From assembly GCF_035582795.1 (NCBI RefSeq), contig NC_134368.1, positions 11,495,501 through 11,559,500 of the forward strand: DNA of 64,000 bases, given 5' to 3'. Under the pieces are notes generated by a model. That model was not told the DNA's origin. It searched no databases and saw only the letters and a list, made by a program, of their open reading frames with translations. A program made the position numbers and the translations under genes. Positions 39,576 through 53,715 of this stretch are shown one piece after another. Positions within the stretch are counted from its first letter, which is position 1; the number at the start of each line of letters is the position of its first letter. Source of the stretch: Mycteria americana. Its lineage: Eukaryota; Chordata; Aves; Ciconiiformes; Ciconiidae.

Positions 39576-40489
39576 GATTTAGAATTTTTCATTACACCTG
39601 AATTTAAATATTTTCTAGATCAAGTGTAGGTTTGGACTCCAATTAACATCACAACAATTAAGGGGAGATGCAGGTATCTAAGTATTTCTGAGCTAGTTTT
39701 GAGTTGCAAAGTCACAGGAGAAGGTAGTACCTTGAGAAACAAAGAGAAACAATGAAGAAAATAGTGTGAAGAAAAATAATTAGCACAGAATGAATTGAAA
39801 TAATGAAAAATGGCTTTAAGTTTTAAACGTAGAAGCTTTGAGATAAGAGATTGTAAAATTATTGTCTGAGCTTTCAGTTGCATGAAGATAGACCCCAATT
39901 CCTTGCAGTTGAGAAGATGTAGAGAAGAAAAGAAAAGGAGCTGTAAAGTACCAGTTCTTCACTGGAGAAGAAATAGATCAATATGGAATAAAGGTCTTTA
40001 ATTAACAAAAATCAATATGGAATTGCTAAAACTTACTTGAAGTATCTAAACAGAAACATGGAAAAATGGATCCTCAAGAAAAAGACTTGAAAATTAATCC
40101 CATCAATAAAATGGCCATCAAGACATCAATAAGTTTGCAAAGATAGTACCAGAGAAGGATATTCTGCATCATCAAACCAAGTTCTAGCTCTTTTAGGCAG
40201 TCATGTGTTATGCCTTCCATACACTTAGCAGTTGTACCTTTGAAAAAAATGTATTTGCACCCTGCCTTCCCTTCCAGCCTGCTTTCTACAGGAACAATAT
40301 TCCATCAGTATTACGATGGTAGAAACTTTTTTTATTTTCCAGTTTGAAATCTAGTCATGGCCACATTATACCCATTTCTTCTGCTGCTAGTGTATCCTTT
40401 AGTGAAAGTGACTCTTTCTTCAGTGTTTACCTTTTTGCTTATGCATTTGTTTGATGTAAAGCTCTTAGTCCTTTAGTCTTCTGGAAAGT

Positions 40490-40720
40490 AAAGTTTTCAT
40501 TCTCCAGATAACTTCAGTAGCCCTTTTCTGAACCTATTCTAGTTTAAATTCTTCTTTCTTGGAGCTGAGTGACCAAAATTTTATGGTGATTTCCTGGTCA
40601 AGCTTTTGTGTAATTGTAGTGTACGTTTTCCTGTCTCTATTGTTAATACTTCATACAATACCTCTTCATATATTATTTACTTTTTTCATAGCATATAGCA
40701 TTGATGGTTAATACTTATTT
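40490..40720 (-). mobile_element. Old CR1-like LINE 3' region, minus orientation
   Basis: Read in order, cccttttctgaacctattct, agtttaaattcttctttctt, ggagctgagtgaccaaaatt and later gttttcctgtctctattgtt, aatacttcatacaatacctc follow the complement of the CR1 3' consensus. That consensus carries the phrases for 'lysine-rich end, main text ending in gagatagggtgaccagaact'. Divergence is high, and the element may extend toward 41080. Recognition is from memory. Confidence 0.5.
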
Positions 40721-41254
40721 TGTAATCGATCAGTAAACACATCCATATGTATCAGATGAGATATCCAATATTGAGGTCAGTATCCTATTTTGGACACCGG
40801 CCAGGAGCAGCTGCTTAGAAAAACCATGGAAGAGCAGTGAAAAATATATCCTTCTAATTTTCAGCAGCATGTGGTTTAGAGACTGTCCTCTGGTAGAGAC
40901 ACCATACACATCATTGTGTGTAATAACCTTGGTGAACCTTTGTTCTTGAATTTGTTGTTTCTTAAACTTGGTTGTACTTTTGGCATTCCTGCTATCACTC
41001 GACTTATCTATTCTGCAGTTTAATAGCGTGGAAAGAAAACAGTACATAATTGTACTTTCCATGTAGTTTCATTTCATACCTGCTAATATTTGTCATGAGA
41101 AACACTGAACAATGTTATTCTCTATTTATTTTCTCTTAGTAATTTTATTTTGTTTTAAACCTCAACCACCAATCAGTTACTTTCCAAGCAGAAGTCAGCT
41201 TACTCTCCTCCCATACAAACATTTTTTTGTAATTGTAATCTTCCTCCCTTAGTT

Positions 41255-41560
41255 GTACTATATTACTTTTGAGATGGGTTGACCAAAACTATAAGCAGTT
41301 TTTAAAATGTGTGGGCAGGCAATGCATTCATAAAGCTTATTTCTTGCTTTCTTTTGCTTTTCTGATGATTCTTCATTTGCCTTTTTGATTGTTACTGATT
41401 GTTGGGCTATACTGACTTAATGTTCCCAGCTAATGCCTACCTAATGTTCAAGATGATTTGGAACCAATTGTTATGTGTGTACTTGTAATTTTCTCCACGT
41501 TTTCCCCTAGTGTACTCAGGTCATTCTGTTCCTCTGCAATTTCCAACTAATAAGTTTCCA
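41255..41560 (-). mobile_element. Old CR1/L3-like LINE 3' region, minus orientation
   Basis: The phrases cttttgagatgggttgacca, aaactataagcagtttttaa and atgtgtgggcaggcaatgca, then ctttcttttgcttttctgat and tttgcctttttgattgttac, follow the complement of CR1/L3 3' ends (gagatgtggtgaccagaact ... gtgtgggcgtaccat ... attagcttttttgac). It lies 3' of a similar piece at 40490 in the same orientation, so the two may be separate insertions or parts of one. Confidence 0.45.
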
Positions 41561-42667
41561 ACTCATACAAGATACTATTATCTAGTTATACTGAGAAAAT
41601 GATCTTACTATTCCATCTGTATTAATACCATCAACATGTGTTTTTGTTTGAAAAGGGATTAGGATAGTACTGAAATGTAGGTGGTCAGTGTTTTGTGCCT
41701 AGTATCCTTAGTACAGGAGACAAGCAATACATTTCATTTACTTGGATGTCCAATGTGACAGGACAGCCTCTTTTCCATGTCTTGCCAGAGGGCTCAGAGG
41801 TCTTACATGAAATTTTACATCATTCTGATTGTATTATGGGCCTAACTGCCATTAAAAATGCCACTGTAATGGTTAGAAGGCAGTGAAATGTGTCATTATT
41901 ATCTGATTAGTAAAGAGGTATTCTTAAAAGTGATCAAATCCATTGACCAGTAATGGTGAATAATACCATCTGAATCCTTTGTCATACTGGTGCCAAAAAA
42001 AAAAAAATCATTACAGGAATTGCGATGTAATTAAAGCCTGTGGAAAAGCTGTCTGTAAAGTTTGAATGATGCTAGAGCTTTTTTAATTAACTGTCCCCCA
42101 CTTAACCCAATTTTGTGAGGTGATGTCAATCCACAATGATGGCAGCAGCACAGGGCAGCCTGGAGGGTGTTATTAATTCTTTTTTTGTTCCATAGCATGT
42201 GGAGCGCTCTCTGACAGCATGCCTGCCTGTATCTCGGGACTTACTGCTGCTGTTCCTGTTACGGTCCAGGGGACAGGACCACAGCAAGCTCTTTTCCCAT
42301 TTACCTCCCAGATTCTTTGATCTCTTTAAGGGTACGAGAGGCCCTAACCCAACATACCCCATTTTTCAATCCACCGTGCTCTCAGGCCCCATAGACCCTC
42401 GCTTTCCAAGTCCTGCAAGTCTGCACTGTCAGTTTTTGGGTGGAGGAGCATGTGATGCTGGCTGATAGGATGAGGGGTAAAGGGAGGCCATGGAGGCCAG
42501 TCTTGCCTGTTCTGCATTGCTGTAGTGGGGCGGTCGCTCAGCTCACAGGACCCGTAATCAGGAGAATGGGCACTTAGGGATGGTAGTGGACAACAGAGGA
42601 AGATTAAGCCAAATGGTCCAGAGCGGGATTTGAGACTAATATTGATGACAGAATAATACTTGTATCA

Positions 42668-43240
42668 ACTACTGTGGTTTAGCCCCAGCTGGCAACTAAG
42701 CACCATGCAGCTGCTCGCTCACTCCCCCCCCCGGTGGGATGGAGGAGAGAATCGGAAGAGTAAAAGTGAGAAAACTCGTGGGTTGAGATAAAAACAGTTT
42801 AATAGGGAAAGCAAAAGCCGCGCACGCAAGCGAAGCAAAGCAAGGAATTCATTCACTGCTTCCCATGGGCAGGCAGGTGTTCAGCCATCTCCAGGAAAGC
42901 AGGGCTCCATCACGCGTAATGGTTACTTGGGAAGACAAACGCCATCACTCCAAATGTCCCCCCTTCCTTCTTCTTCCCCAGCTTTATATACTGAACGTGA
43001 TGTCATGTGGTATGGAATAGCCCTTTGGTCAGTTGGGGTCAGCTGTCCTGGCTGTGTCCCCTCCCAACTTCTTCTGCACCTGGCAGAGCGTGGGAAGCTG
43101 AAAAGTCCTTGACTAGTACAGCAACAACTAAAACATCTCTGTATTATCAACACTGTTTTCAGCACAGATCCAAAACATAGCCCCATACCAGCCACTATAA
43201 AGAAAATTAACTCTATCTCAGCTGAAACCAGGACAACTAC
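42668..43240 (-). mobile_element. Solo LTR of an avian ERVL-class element (TguLTR5-like) with 5-bp target duplication
   Basis: The LTR occupies 42673-43235 (563 bp), starts TGTGGTTTAGCC and ends CCAGGACA on the + strand. It is flanked by the direct repeat actac at 42668-42672 and 43236-43240. A 5-bp duplication fits ERVL elements. Its own sense is the minus strand: the complement reads TGTCCTGGTTTCAGCTGAGA at the start, has a TATA box TATATAAA (complement of 42983-42990) and a possible ATTAAA poly(A) signal (complement of 42798-42803). No internal viral genes are present, so it is a recombined solo LTR in antisense orientation within an RGS12 intron. The family name is from memory. Confidence 0.88.
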
Positions 43241-46200
43241 TTTATTCTATGATCCTCCAAGACTTCCAGTATTTTTTGAGATTTTGTGCACTGACTATAT
43301 TGGCATTACTGTGGCATCCCTGTTTCCCATCCCTTTTCAGAAGGCTCTAAATTAGGAACTTTCTTTCTGTGAAGCCTTAAACCTGCATTTTTTGTAAAGA
43401 TGAACTGCTGCTCCAGACTGACCCTTCTGCTGTTTAACATCCAAGAGTAAATTTGGCATGTTTTGAATATCCACAGAAGTTTCAAATTATATGATCTGTG
43501 TATCTGGGTTCCGAATTATTATGCACTTTACCATACAAAGTCATAGAGTCAAACCTAAAAACAATGAGAGTTTTTAAAAGCTTCAATAGATGGAAATAGG
43601 AGTAGGACAAATTAAAATTTGATGATTTTGTAGTTAGTATGATTAACCTCTGTGAACACAGAATGTAGCAAATTCTGTATTAGTTGAGCTCCCTAAATTC
43701 AGGCCTTTTAAATGGTGCTGTTCCTTTTTTTTTTCTTGCGATAAAATCTGTGAATATAAGCATCTTCCTTTTGTTACGTGCCTTTTAGAGGCAATTAATC
43801 AGAAATCAGTACTCAAATTGCCACTTGTTGTACAGACACTCATAGACAGAGTTTTTGTTAAAATAATCTAATTCTTTGGACTTTTTAGTATAGGGAGATG
43901 CTTACCTGAGGAATTGACTCTCTGGAGCAGGATGGCCATTTGCTGTCTGAGTAGTGATGGTTGTTTCTGTTGCAAGCATGGTTTAGCTGGATTGTGTAAG
44001 ACTCCCCAAACTATGGTTCTAGTGAATTTTTCTAATCCAGCTGGCAAGCGGTCCTATGCGACCATTCTAGCATGTACGTGGTCCTTTTGTATTGATTATC
44101 TTAAATGGTCAGGACAGAGGATAGTATACTTGTTCCACCTGAACAGGAGGAGGAAACAATTTCTATTACATTATTACATATCAGTAACTATATTTTTGTT
44201 TTAGAGCTCTTAGAACTTTGTTCATGACATGAAATTACTTTTCTTACATGTTTTTCCTCAAACGTTTTTAAAAATGATTTCACTCTTGTGCCTGTGAATC
44301 TTGTGAGAATAACTTTCATTGTGAAACAGTTTTGAAAAGCTTCCTTCTGTAAATGTACATGATCAGGCTTGTTAGAGTAGCATTTTTTTAACTTTTTAGA
44401 TTAGCTCCCCTTCTTATATTTTACTTTTCCCTCTTCCTGCTATTCCACATATCAGCCAAAATCTCTGTCCCATAAAATTCAGCCCCTTTAGTTTTCCCTC
44501 AAGGTCACAAATTGTAATGTCTTTTCCATGAAAAGATTACATTTGCTAGGTGTTGTAAAGCTAGCATAAGCCTCACAGTTTTTCTTTCTCCTTTTTTCCC
44601 CCTTTGTGGATTCCTGCTGCCAGGTCCCTGTATTTTGTCATTGTCAAGGATCCCTGAACACCTAGCAAAAATCTCCCACTCACTTAGTGTCTTGTACTCC
44701 AAGAGCTGCCAGTGTCCTCTCCTTGCTACCTCCTTCCTGCTCCTCCAGCTTTAGAACTGTTGTATCAGAGGAGAGGAATCTCATTGTTGTAGAGAGACAC
44801 AAAGACTATGTAGTACAAAATGGAAATTTCAGGTTGTTATGTCTGACAACTTGTTAAAAAGTTATAATACTTGATAAGTGCATTTGCTAGAATATGAAAG
44901 AGCATGATACAGCTCATGCAATAGCTGGGAATTTCTTTAAGATAATTGAAGATGTTTTCTAAAGGTGTTTGATTTCTTTGGGTTCTGAATAATTGATAAG
45001 GTTTCATCAACGTGCTTCTGTGCACTCAAGCTCCAGGTTAGAGTATCATATTGACTATCGTAGTTTCACATTGCATTTCTTTGGTAGTACCAGCTTAAAG
45101 AGTTCCCTTCACTCTCAGGCCAGAGTTGGCAGTGAGCATCATCAGTTATGTTGTCATGACTGTATGGATCTGCGTTAGAAACAGGATTATTTCATTTTGT
45201 AAACTATACTGTTGGTGGAGATGAGGGGGCAGCCTGCTGCAGTTTGGGAGCTGGCATGAGTCGTCAGAGGTGCATGCAAAGTCCTTTAAGCCAGCGCAGC
45301 TGCTGAAAAAAGTGTTATATGGAACTAGTGCCTAACTTGTTTATTAGCTAAAATTACTTCTAAGAGCCCATCCTTTTTCTTTCTCTCTTTGAAGAACTAG
45401 ATTTGTGCAAGTCACCTTGTATTGGATCATTTTTGTTCTTTCTGTCCCTCCATTTGCAGTCTAAGGAGTCATATGCTTCTTCACTACCGCTGTCTTGCTA
45501 ATACATGAAGTACAACATTTTCCACTTTCTCATTTGTACTTTTCTTGTACGCCTTTCTTGTTATCAGACAGAAACTGTTCTCACTCGGACACATTCACAA
45601 ACTGCTGCTATATGAATCCTCTATGAATCCTCCTCTGGTGACTTTTGTTTTTAATGCCTTTCTTGTCAAGTAGATTAGGAGGTAACATCTACAAGGCCAA
45701 ATAAGCAGGTTAAAAATTAAATTAAAAAAAATAATTGTATTTGAAGGGAAAGAAAGACTATAGTTTGGTCAGTTATTTCAGGGGAATGTATTTGCACTTG
45801 CCGTTTCCTGTTAGCCTAAGGAAAAGGGGTGATCTAGTCATATATTAAAAAAAAATTATGCAGACCCATTCATTGTCCTGCTTTTTCTCTTACGATTATA
45901 CGTTTAATTGGTATTTCAGTCCATGCTAGTTCATACTTTTTACTTTGTTATAAGAATAGAAAAAGGAATGGATTTTTTTAGAGCATCAGTGTGTTAATTC
46001 CTTTAATCCTTTGTTGTTTTGCCTTTCAATCTGCCAAATCATAACAGGATAAAGGCTTTTAGAGATATGTTCTTTTGTACTTTCACCATGATAGATAGTA
46101 GTAGCAGGGTTGTAAGTATCTGTATTGCAAAATGCAGAGGATGTATTGCTGTAGCACATGCTTTTCACTAATCAACTTGTTTTCACAAATTTCTGTGCCT

Positions 46201-46835
46201 TTCTGTTTGTTTCTGTATTCCTAAAATGAAGACACTTAGTGAAGTATCAGATGGACTTCAGTTTCTAATACTGTTCTGTGATAGGATTTCTTAGATTTTC
46301 TTGAATATCTAGACACTTTTAGTGTTTTCTTTTATAGATTCAGCAACACACTGTTTCCGGAAGAGAATCTTTAAGATATGATAGTAAATAGTTCTAGGGC
46401 TTATAGGCAATCTGTATTTAAAAAACCCCACAGCCCAATGTTCATGTAGCAAATTTCAGTGTTTTAGTTTGGCAGCTAACAGTGAATGAAACAGCATTTT
46501 GTTGGTCACATAATGTACTGTTTTGAAATTTTTTTAGGTTCATTTCATGTTTTTTTATATCTGTTTAATAGTGTAATAAAGGCTTTTAGAAGTATGATAA
46601 TTTCTTTATGGCTAACAGACTGCAAGATTTACATTAATATCAGTCATTGCAGTAGCAATCTCTCTTTGCTCAAATACTGTGGATTTCTTTAGCCAAGCTG
46701 ATTAGTACATTCTAGTTGCAGTGGCTGTTCTCTCTTCAAGTGATGGATGCTTTTATTTCCAGTTCTTCAGAGTCCTGTGAAAAACATCTGCCAAAATGTT
46801 GCTGCGATTTGCTTAAGCTATGTGATTCTTTCTTT

Positions 46836-46851
46836 ATGTGTGTGTGTGTGT
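46836..46851. repeat. Short (TG)n microsatellite
   Basis: About eight uninterrupted TG units in RGS12 intron 2. It is too short to be remarkable but could be polymorphic. Confidence 0.8.
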
Positions 46852-49800
46852 ATGCAGGGCAATTTTTTAAATTGATCTGCAGAAGGAGGTCTGCCTTCAT
46901 AGTCTGAATGTCTGGAATAGAGTCAAGAAAAGATGAAAAGGGAGACTTCTCAGCACCATTACCAGGAAATTAAATACTTTGTGAACTGCAGTCTTTTTTT
47001 TTAGCAATGTCTTCCTTAATTTCCTAGATTATTAATTTGATTCTTCAGAGCAAGGAAGAGATTTTTGTCAGTTGAAAACGTTTCCCTGATTGCAATTGTT
47101 ATCCAAATAGGTTGGGGAAATGGTTAGCTTAGTGAATTTTTATATTTTGTAATAATTTCTTAAGCACTGTTTTATTCTCAGGATCTTTTTTTTCCTTGCT
47201 CTTATCTTTACCATTCCATCCAGGGCTCAGTAGTGAGTTTTGTATAAGAATGTCAAAAACCGTAAATAAAAATTTTGATTAGATACTAATTTACTGTTCT
47301 CTTTTCTACTACCACAAAATTTGCAAGTGTTTTTTGTCCACTCTCCCTCTTTCTCTTTGTTATGTTTCTGACCACAAATAGGTAAGCAGCATTTACTTCT
47401 AAAATGGGGCATCTGGTCATAATTAATCTTATCTAGAATCTGCTTTTCAATAGAATGTAATTAGATTTGTCTTCAGGCAGTTTGTTCCCCTTCCTTCAAT
47501 TTGTAATGTTACTGTTTCAAAATTTTTTTGAGTGTATGTTCTCTAGTTGAATGTCTTAATCTCTCAGAATTGTATACGGCAATCTCCGCTATTTAAATAT
47601 ATACCGGACAGTTTCTATTCTATATAAACTATATATTCTATTTGGGCTGAATTAGAAAGAAAAGTGAAAATGTATTCGTTATTCAAAATAGATAGGACTG
47701 CTATTGATAGTTTTTTTTCCTTTGTTTCTTTTCACCAGTTTTCTTTTATGAAAGATGAAGTCCTCTGAGGGATGCATCTTGTTTTGAGAAATACATGAAA
47801 GACCATTAAGCAGAATCCATACTGTGTAACTATTTCCTTAGTTTCAAAATACCAGTTGTACTCGGACTAGTGATGTCATTAATTTCACTAGCCTTAGAAT
47901 TTGCTAAGCCATTTGTAGGCTGATAGTTTCTTCACTAATTCACAGATTAAAAATTTAAAATTGCAAAACTAGTGTGGTCATACTTGACTAGTAAAACCTA
48001 GTAGTTGTACACATATACATATGCTGCTTTAACAGGAACATACTCATACAGGAGGAGCCATGTCAGTGTTTTAATATGTTATGCAGTAATAGTAATGGAT
48101 ACTGCTGAATTTAGTCAGGGATTAATGTGGAGTTCACTGTTTGACACAGATTCCTGCATTAGGTATAAGCTTTGAGTTTAGACAGGGAAGACTGCTGTGA
48201 CTGTAAGGTATGAGTCACGTGTGAACCACCTCAGTGGTACCTGCCTGGATGAACACATGATTTTAAAAGTTGCTCAGAAAGACAGGAACTGTCCTCATTC
48301 CACTGGGTGCTATCTGTGAACATTTATAGAGAGCAACTTTCCTGTCTTTACATTTAGTTGATCATTTTAGCAAAAGCCATTTTAGCTTGTTTATACTGCA
48401 CTTTTAAATGTTCTTTAAAAAACTTAGAAGCTAATCTCCAGTTGCCAGATTTCCAGTTTTCCGTGGCAGAACCTGCCCGATTTTCTTCTCAGCCAATAAA
48501 AACCCCCCTTAATAAATTGAAAATTGGGAGGGAAGGAATTTCACATAAAAATGGATCACTTTTAATACGGAATGAAGAAGCTGGAGTCTCAGCCTGTTGC
48601 AGTGATGAACCCTGCTACATACTTTGGATCCAGATTCCTGTATGCTGTGTTATGTCTTGACATTTCTCTGAGCTTGTAAACAGAGTCTGTTGTGAATACT
48701 GGTGACAGAGCCCTGTTGCTAAAGAATAGCGTTGACTCCATGGGAATAAGCAAACATGCAGACATATTCTGTTGGATACCTTATCTTTTAGTGCAATAAG
48801 GAGGCTGTGTAATATTCTCAATGCTCTTCTCTACATTGTGTGAGTGGTTGTTAGCATGAGATTACCAGAATGTGAAATTTATGATTGTTCTTTTGGTTAA
48901 TGTGATGTTATAGACTTTCAAACAAGTGATCAAAGGGATACCAAAATATTTCAGAATTGAGAGCACAGCAACTTGCACAAAGGAAGAAAAAAATACAAAT
49001 AACAATTTTAATAAATATTACAAAGCTGCCAATAAGCAATTATAAAAGTACTAATAAATATATTTTTAAGCTTACTGTGATGAAGAAAGATGCTGAAATG
49101 AAATAGAATAAAATTTACTCTGAATTAAACTCTGTTATTTTCTAAAGCAAAAAAGCATCAGAAGACAGGGAGGAATTTTCCCCACATTGAATGTTACAGT
49201 GAAAGGAATCCAAAATTTCAGGCACATAATCACAAGTTTTCATAATGTAGTGAGTTTATGTACATCTGCTTAGCACCAGTCACTGACTGTGTGCCTACTC
49301 TTAGGTTTAAGCTTACACTTTGCCATTTGGCAGAAACTAGGTAGCTACATATTGAGCTGTTGTAGCTTAATTGATATCTGGTGACTTTTTAAGGGAAAGA
49401 GTATGATTATGGAGAAAAGAGAAAGCCATTAGATTTAATTATTGCAGCACCAATTCTAGTCCTGGAACATCCAAGTGAGGTAGTTTCTTTCCTCAGGACA
49501 AAAGTTCCTGCATTTTGTACTGTGTGATTTAAAAGGCTGGACTTCTCAGTAGCAAGCTTTTATTTTAAAAAAAAAAGAGTAGTGAAAGTAAGATTTTTAA
49601 AAGTGTGTAGAAAGATTCCAACAGAAGCTGGGTGAGGTGATTTCTAGGATGGTAATTTCCTATCGAAACAATAAATATTTTGTCATTGTAAATATTTTCC
49701 AGTTAAGACAGTAAAGAGCTAGGATCGTCTTGCCTTTAATTAAGCTCTGTGTACTAATACTGACATGTAGCATGTGTACACTTTAGCAACCTAACTGATG

Positions 49801-50066
49801 ACTCATGTTTATACAGTAACTTAATGCTGAATATTTATGATATTTGACTCGAGACTGGAAAAGTCATGATTTTAATACATGATTTTACAGGGGCATGGCA
49901 AGTGTCCAACTTGTGTTGAAATTGTGGTCCTGTTACAGGTTTGCAAATCCATCTCCCTGGAATTCTCTACCTACTGATGCTTAAAATTCAGATGCTGTCA
50001 CTGTGATCAGCAATGTACTAAAATTAAAGAAGTAAAATAATAATATATGTTTTCTGTTTTGTTTAG

Positions 50067-50186
50067 GGTGCAAAATTTGGACATCCAATGGGATTAAATC
50101 AGGCTGCTCCCGTGCGTTCTTCTGTTCGAAGATCATTTGGAAGATCTAAGCGATTTAGTATTACTCGTTCTCTGGATGACCTTGAG
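50067..50186 (+). CDS. RGS12: RGS12 coding exon 3
   Basis: A 120-base, 40-codon exon in phase 0 at both ends, between acceptor ttttgtttag and donor cttgag|gtaatt. It encodes GAKFGHPMGLNQ, then RSSVRRSFGRSKRF and SITRSLDDLE. This is the conserved basic, serine-rich segment that links the PTB part to the RGS domain in RGS12; RRSFGRSKRFSITRSLDDLE is shared with the mammalian protein as I remember it. The RxxS-like serines are plausible kinase sites (inference). Joined to the previous exon the protein runs ...KEDKK|GAKFG. Skipping this exon would keep the frame. Confidence 0.96.
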
Positions 50187-52883
50187 GTAATTAACTTTCA
50201 CTTAAAACTTAGAAGTGAGTCCTAGAGAGGAACTTACAGTAATTAATGCTGATCATTAATGAAAGAAAGTAAGTAATATCTGTAGTGTAATAAAGTTACT
50301 AATCATCATATGACATTTATGTGAGGGGAATACAGATTTCAATATCACCTGACTTTTTCGATGTTTCTGTAATAGTTTACATTGATGCCAGCAGTGGCCA
50401 TTCTTCCTTGGGGAATTTTGACTTTATTTTACCCATCGCAGCTGGTTATGTAAAGCAAAACAATACAGTCTTTCTGCTCAAAATGTTCATCATATCTTAG
50501 AAATCATTGTGTCATGATATCATATAAAAAATCAAATGCTCATCACATTCTGTTTTTCATTCAGCTGATGATCATTGCACTGAGAAAATTTTGGGGGGTT
50601 AAATTTGTTGCTGGACCAGGCTCTTTACATAACTTCCTAAGGAATGTAGCTTACTGAGTATGGAAAAGTTTTAAAAAAAATTATATAGCTTTTTCTTCCT
50701 TATATGTCAGCAGTTGAGAAAAGGGAATTCCTAATCAACTGGGTGTTGGCCATTGGTTATGGTGATTTTTGAGTCTTTCTGAGTGTAATATAATAATGCT
50801 GTTTCACATCTGGTATAACATCAGCTGATGCCTGGGCCTCAGTGGCCAAACCTTATTGATTTTGGTAAAAACAAGGAGTGGAAAGCCATCTGAATTTAAA
50901 AAGCTGCTCCTCCTGCTCTGCTGAGAGCCTCCCTCAACCAGCTGTAGGAATTATATCTTTTCTTCTAGTGTGGTTCCTTGGGAAAACCTGACCCATAGTG
51001 ATGTGAGGGTGAATGGAGAGATTTTTCCCTTATCCCTTTATCATGCTTATCTGGAAGAAGGTTTATGGTTGGGGAGAAACAAAAATATGTGCAGAGCTCT
51101 TGGCATAGGAACCATGTAATACATATTATACTGCTCTTCGGCATGGGAGGGAATGTGGCATACTGATTCCTCTAAATGGGAAGGAGGTGTTTAAAAAGCA
51201 TTTGAGATGGGAGGAGAAAAGAGGGAGATATTCTGAGTTTCCTGCTGTGGGAAAATGTAGGAAGAACGGCATTTCACTGACTGACTGAACTAAAGGAGAG
51301 GGAAGCTCAGTGCACTGGATTTTAGGGAACAGAATATATGGAAGCAGCTTCTGGCGTGCTTAGGGAATGCAGGTAGGAACCTTAATCACTTATTTCTTGG
51401 ATGTTTTAAAGGATGTTTTTCATTGTGGTCTATTTCTATCTTGTTGTCTGAAGCTTTTAAGTGTCTTTTTTTTTCTAGTCATGGAAAGTACTTTTTCATT
51501 TCTTTGCACTCATAACTTTAATACAGTAAGTGCGTAACTTTATCCAGAGGATCTTGCTCTGTTTTTTAAAGCTGTTTGGGAACCATCTAGCTACATCTTT
51601 CTTCATCAGAAAATGCTGACTCTTCTAAATTAAAAAAGCTTGCTACTATCTATTACCAGTTTTGACAGAATTTCTGGTCACAGTAAGAGAGAATCCTCTC
51701 AGAATATCTAAGAGCCTAGTGCTAGTAATTCACGTGCAGTAGGAAAAACGTGGCTCACACCACGTTCTTCCAGATTCAAATTTCATAGAGATTTATTTGC
51801 CTATCTCATATTTTGAACACCAAGGATATAATTTAATTTCTGTTGTAGAAGCTGTTTTACATTGCATAAATATTAAAATAGGGACTTGGTACTTTCCATT
51901 CATTTCAGAAAGATGTCATAGTCTCTGGCCTAAAAAGTCCATTTTTCTCCCATTATGTCTTAGTTGGTATTCGTTAGTGTATATAAATTGAGTAGCACCA
52001 ACAGGAGGGATTGAGAGGCTCTCTGCATTACCCCATGTCCTAGTTCTTAAGGCTGTTACTTTGGATGCAGAACCTTACATTCTAGGTCATGGTATGAATT
52101 GGACAAAGAAACAATCTGTATTAAAATCTGTATTTGGATGAATGCCCTTACTACATGTAGCTATTTGGGTGCGGACTGCTCTCTGTCAATTGCTGCTTTT
52201 CACTTTGAAATCTCTTTGTTTCCCTCTGCATGTCATAAAAGAATGATATCCTAGCCACCAGGAGAAATACCAACTGAGAGCAGAATTTCAAAAACTTCAT
52301 AAGTCAAAGTCAAAATAGTGCTGAGGTGTTTTGATTTTGGTTCTAACTTTAACGTTGCTACTGCAGCACTTTTTCCACGTACTGTTACACTAAGCGTAGT
52401 AGAACACAATGTTGTTAGTACATGTTTAGATTATTTCAGCCCATCTATTTAGAGTTGCTAGAAGAGGAAATAACAATACCAGGAAATTCTTAGAGACTCC
52501 ACCTTTGGAATAATGATCATGAACATATTCTATGGGCTACTCAGTTGTTTTTGTGTTTTTTCCAGTTATCTTAGCAGAATGGATAAGGTACTAACCCAAA
52601 CATGAAGTTTGAAAATGAATATGCTTCTCTGAGCTTGTGGGTTTGATTCCTGCTGGCATCCAACTTAGTCTTCTAAATTGAGCAGTATAAGTAGGTTCCA
52701 TGCAGTTTCTTTTATGGGCATATGCTGAACACTGTTCACTTGCTTATGGGTCTGAAGAAGGCTGTATTTGGATTTTTTGTGAAAGTATGAGCTTACTCCT
52801 CTTGTCTTTGGAGCTGTAGTGTGTGAAATACCAGCCGTCAATTTTGCTGTCTTCTGCCATAAGGTGGCATGATTTCTTTGCAG

Positions 52884-52906
52884 TTTGTTTGTTTGTTTGT
52901 TTGTTT
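52884..52906. repeat. (GTTT)n microsatellite
   Basis: About five tandem GTTT units followed by T-rich sequence in RGS12 intron 3. Confidence 0.8.
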
Positions 52907-53715
52907 TTAAATCTATCTAAGAATAAAACATTTTTTTAATATATTATTTTAATAAATAAAAACAATGATTGCAAGAGAATATGTCACTTTTTCTTTTAAA
53001 TTGTTAGATTACGGCTGGCTATATATGCACAGACAATAAATATTCTTATAAGGTTAGAATTAGCTGTAATGATACAGTTGCTCCTCCTTAAGCATTTTCC
53101 TCTTACCTGCAGAAGCTGTATTATACAGAGAAGAAAACAGACAAGTTTGTAGGATTAACCTCTTGGTGCTGTTTTTACTAATAGAATCTGTATACAAGAT
53201 TATTTTAAATCTGCAGGGATCAAAATAGGATAAGAGTGTAAAATTAATGGATGCAGTTATGCTATGACTATGGTATGGAAAATGTCTCACAAAACACAAA
53301 ATACAGAATTTTATTCCTGCACTGTGGAAACTGTGCTTGTTCACACCAGGGCTGAATATGATTATCTTGTAAGTTGGAACTGAATTCAGAAAATTAGTGA
53401 GTCTAGTATATGCCTTAATTATGTTGTTTTCACAAGAAATGTATTTAGATCTTTTTCTTTATTAAATTACAAGAAATCTGTTTTTATTAAGAACAGACTC
53501 CTAATTTGTATGTAGTTATAATTTTTCCTGTGTGAATCATTTGTTGTTATGAAATAGTGTCCATTAACAACCATGTTAAAATTCTGTGATTTCCACCAAT
53601 TTTACTTTATAGCATGTTTGCTGGTTCGTATTTGCAAGGTGTAGCTTCAGCTAAATGGAACTTGCCATGATTTAGGATTATTTAATATTTGGACTAATCA
53701 GAGAGCATGAGCCTA

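Larger units (their letters stand above)
33801..50066 (+). other. RGS12: RGS12 intron 2
   Basis: A 16.3-kb intron, phase 0 at both ends, from gtaaga to ttttgtttag. An AATAAA at 34097-34102 lies about 280 bases past the read-through stop. The intron contains diverged CR1-like pieces near 40.5 and 41.3 kb, the solo LTR (42673-43235), a (TG)n run at about 46836-46851 and a diverged tandem element at 39501-39575. No extra family exon was seen. Confidence 0.85.
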
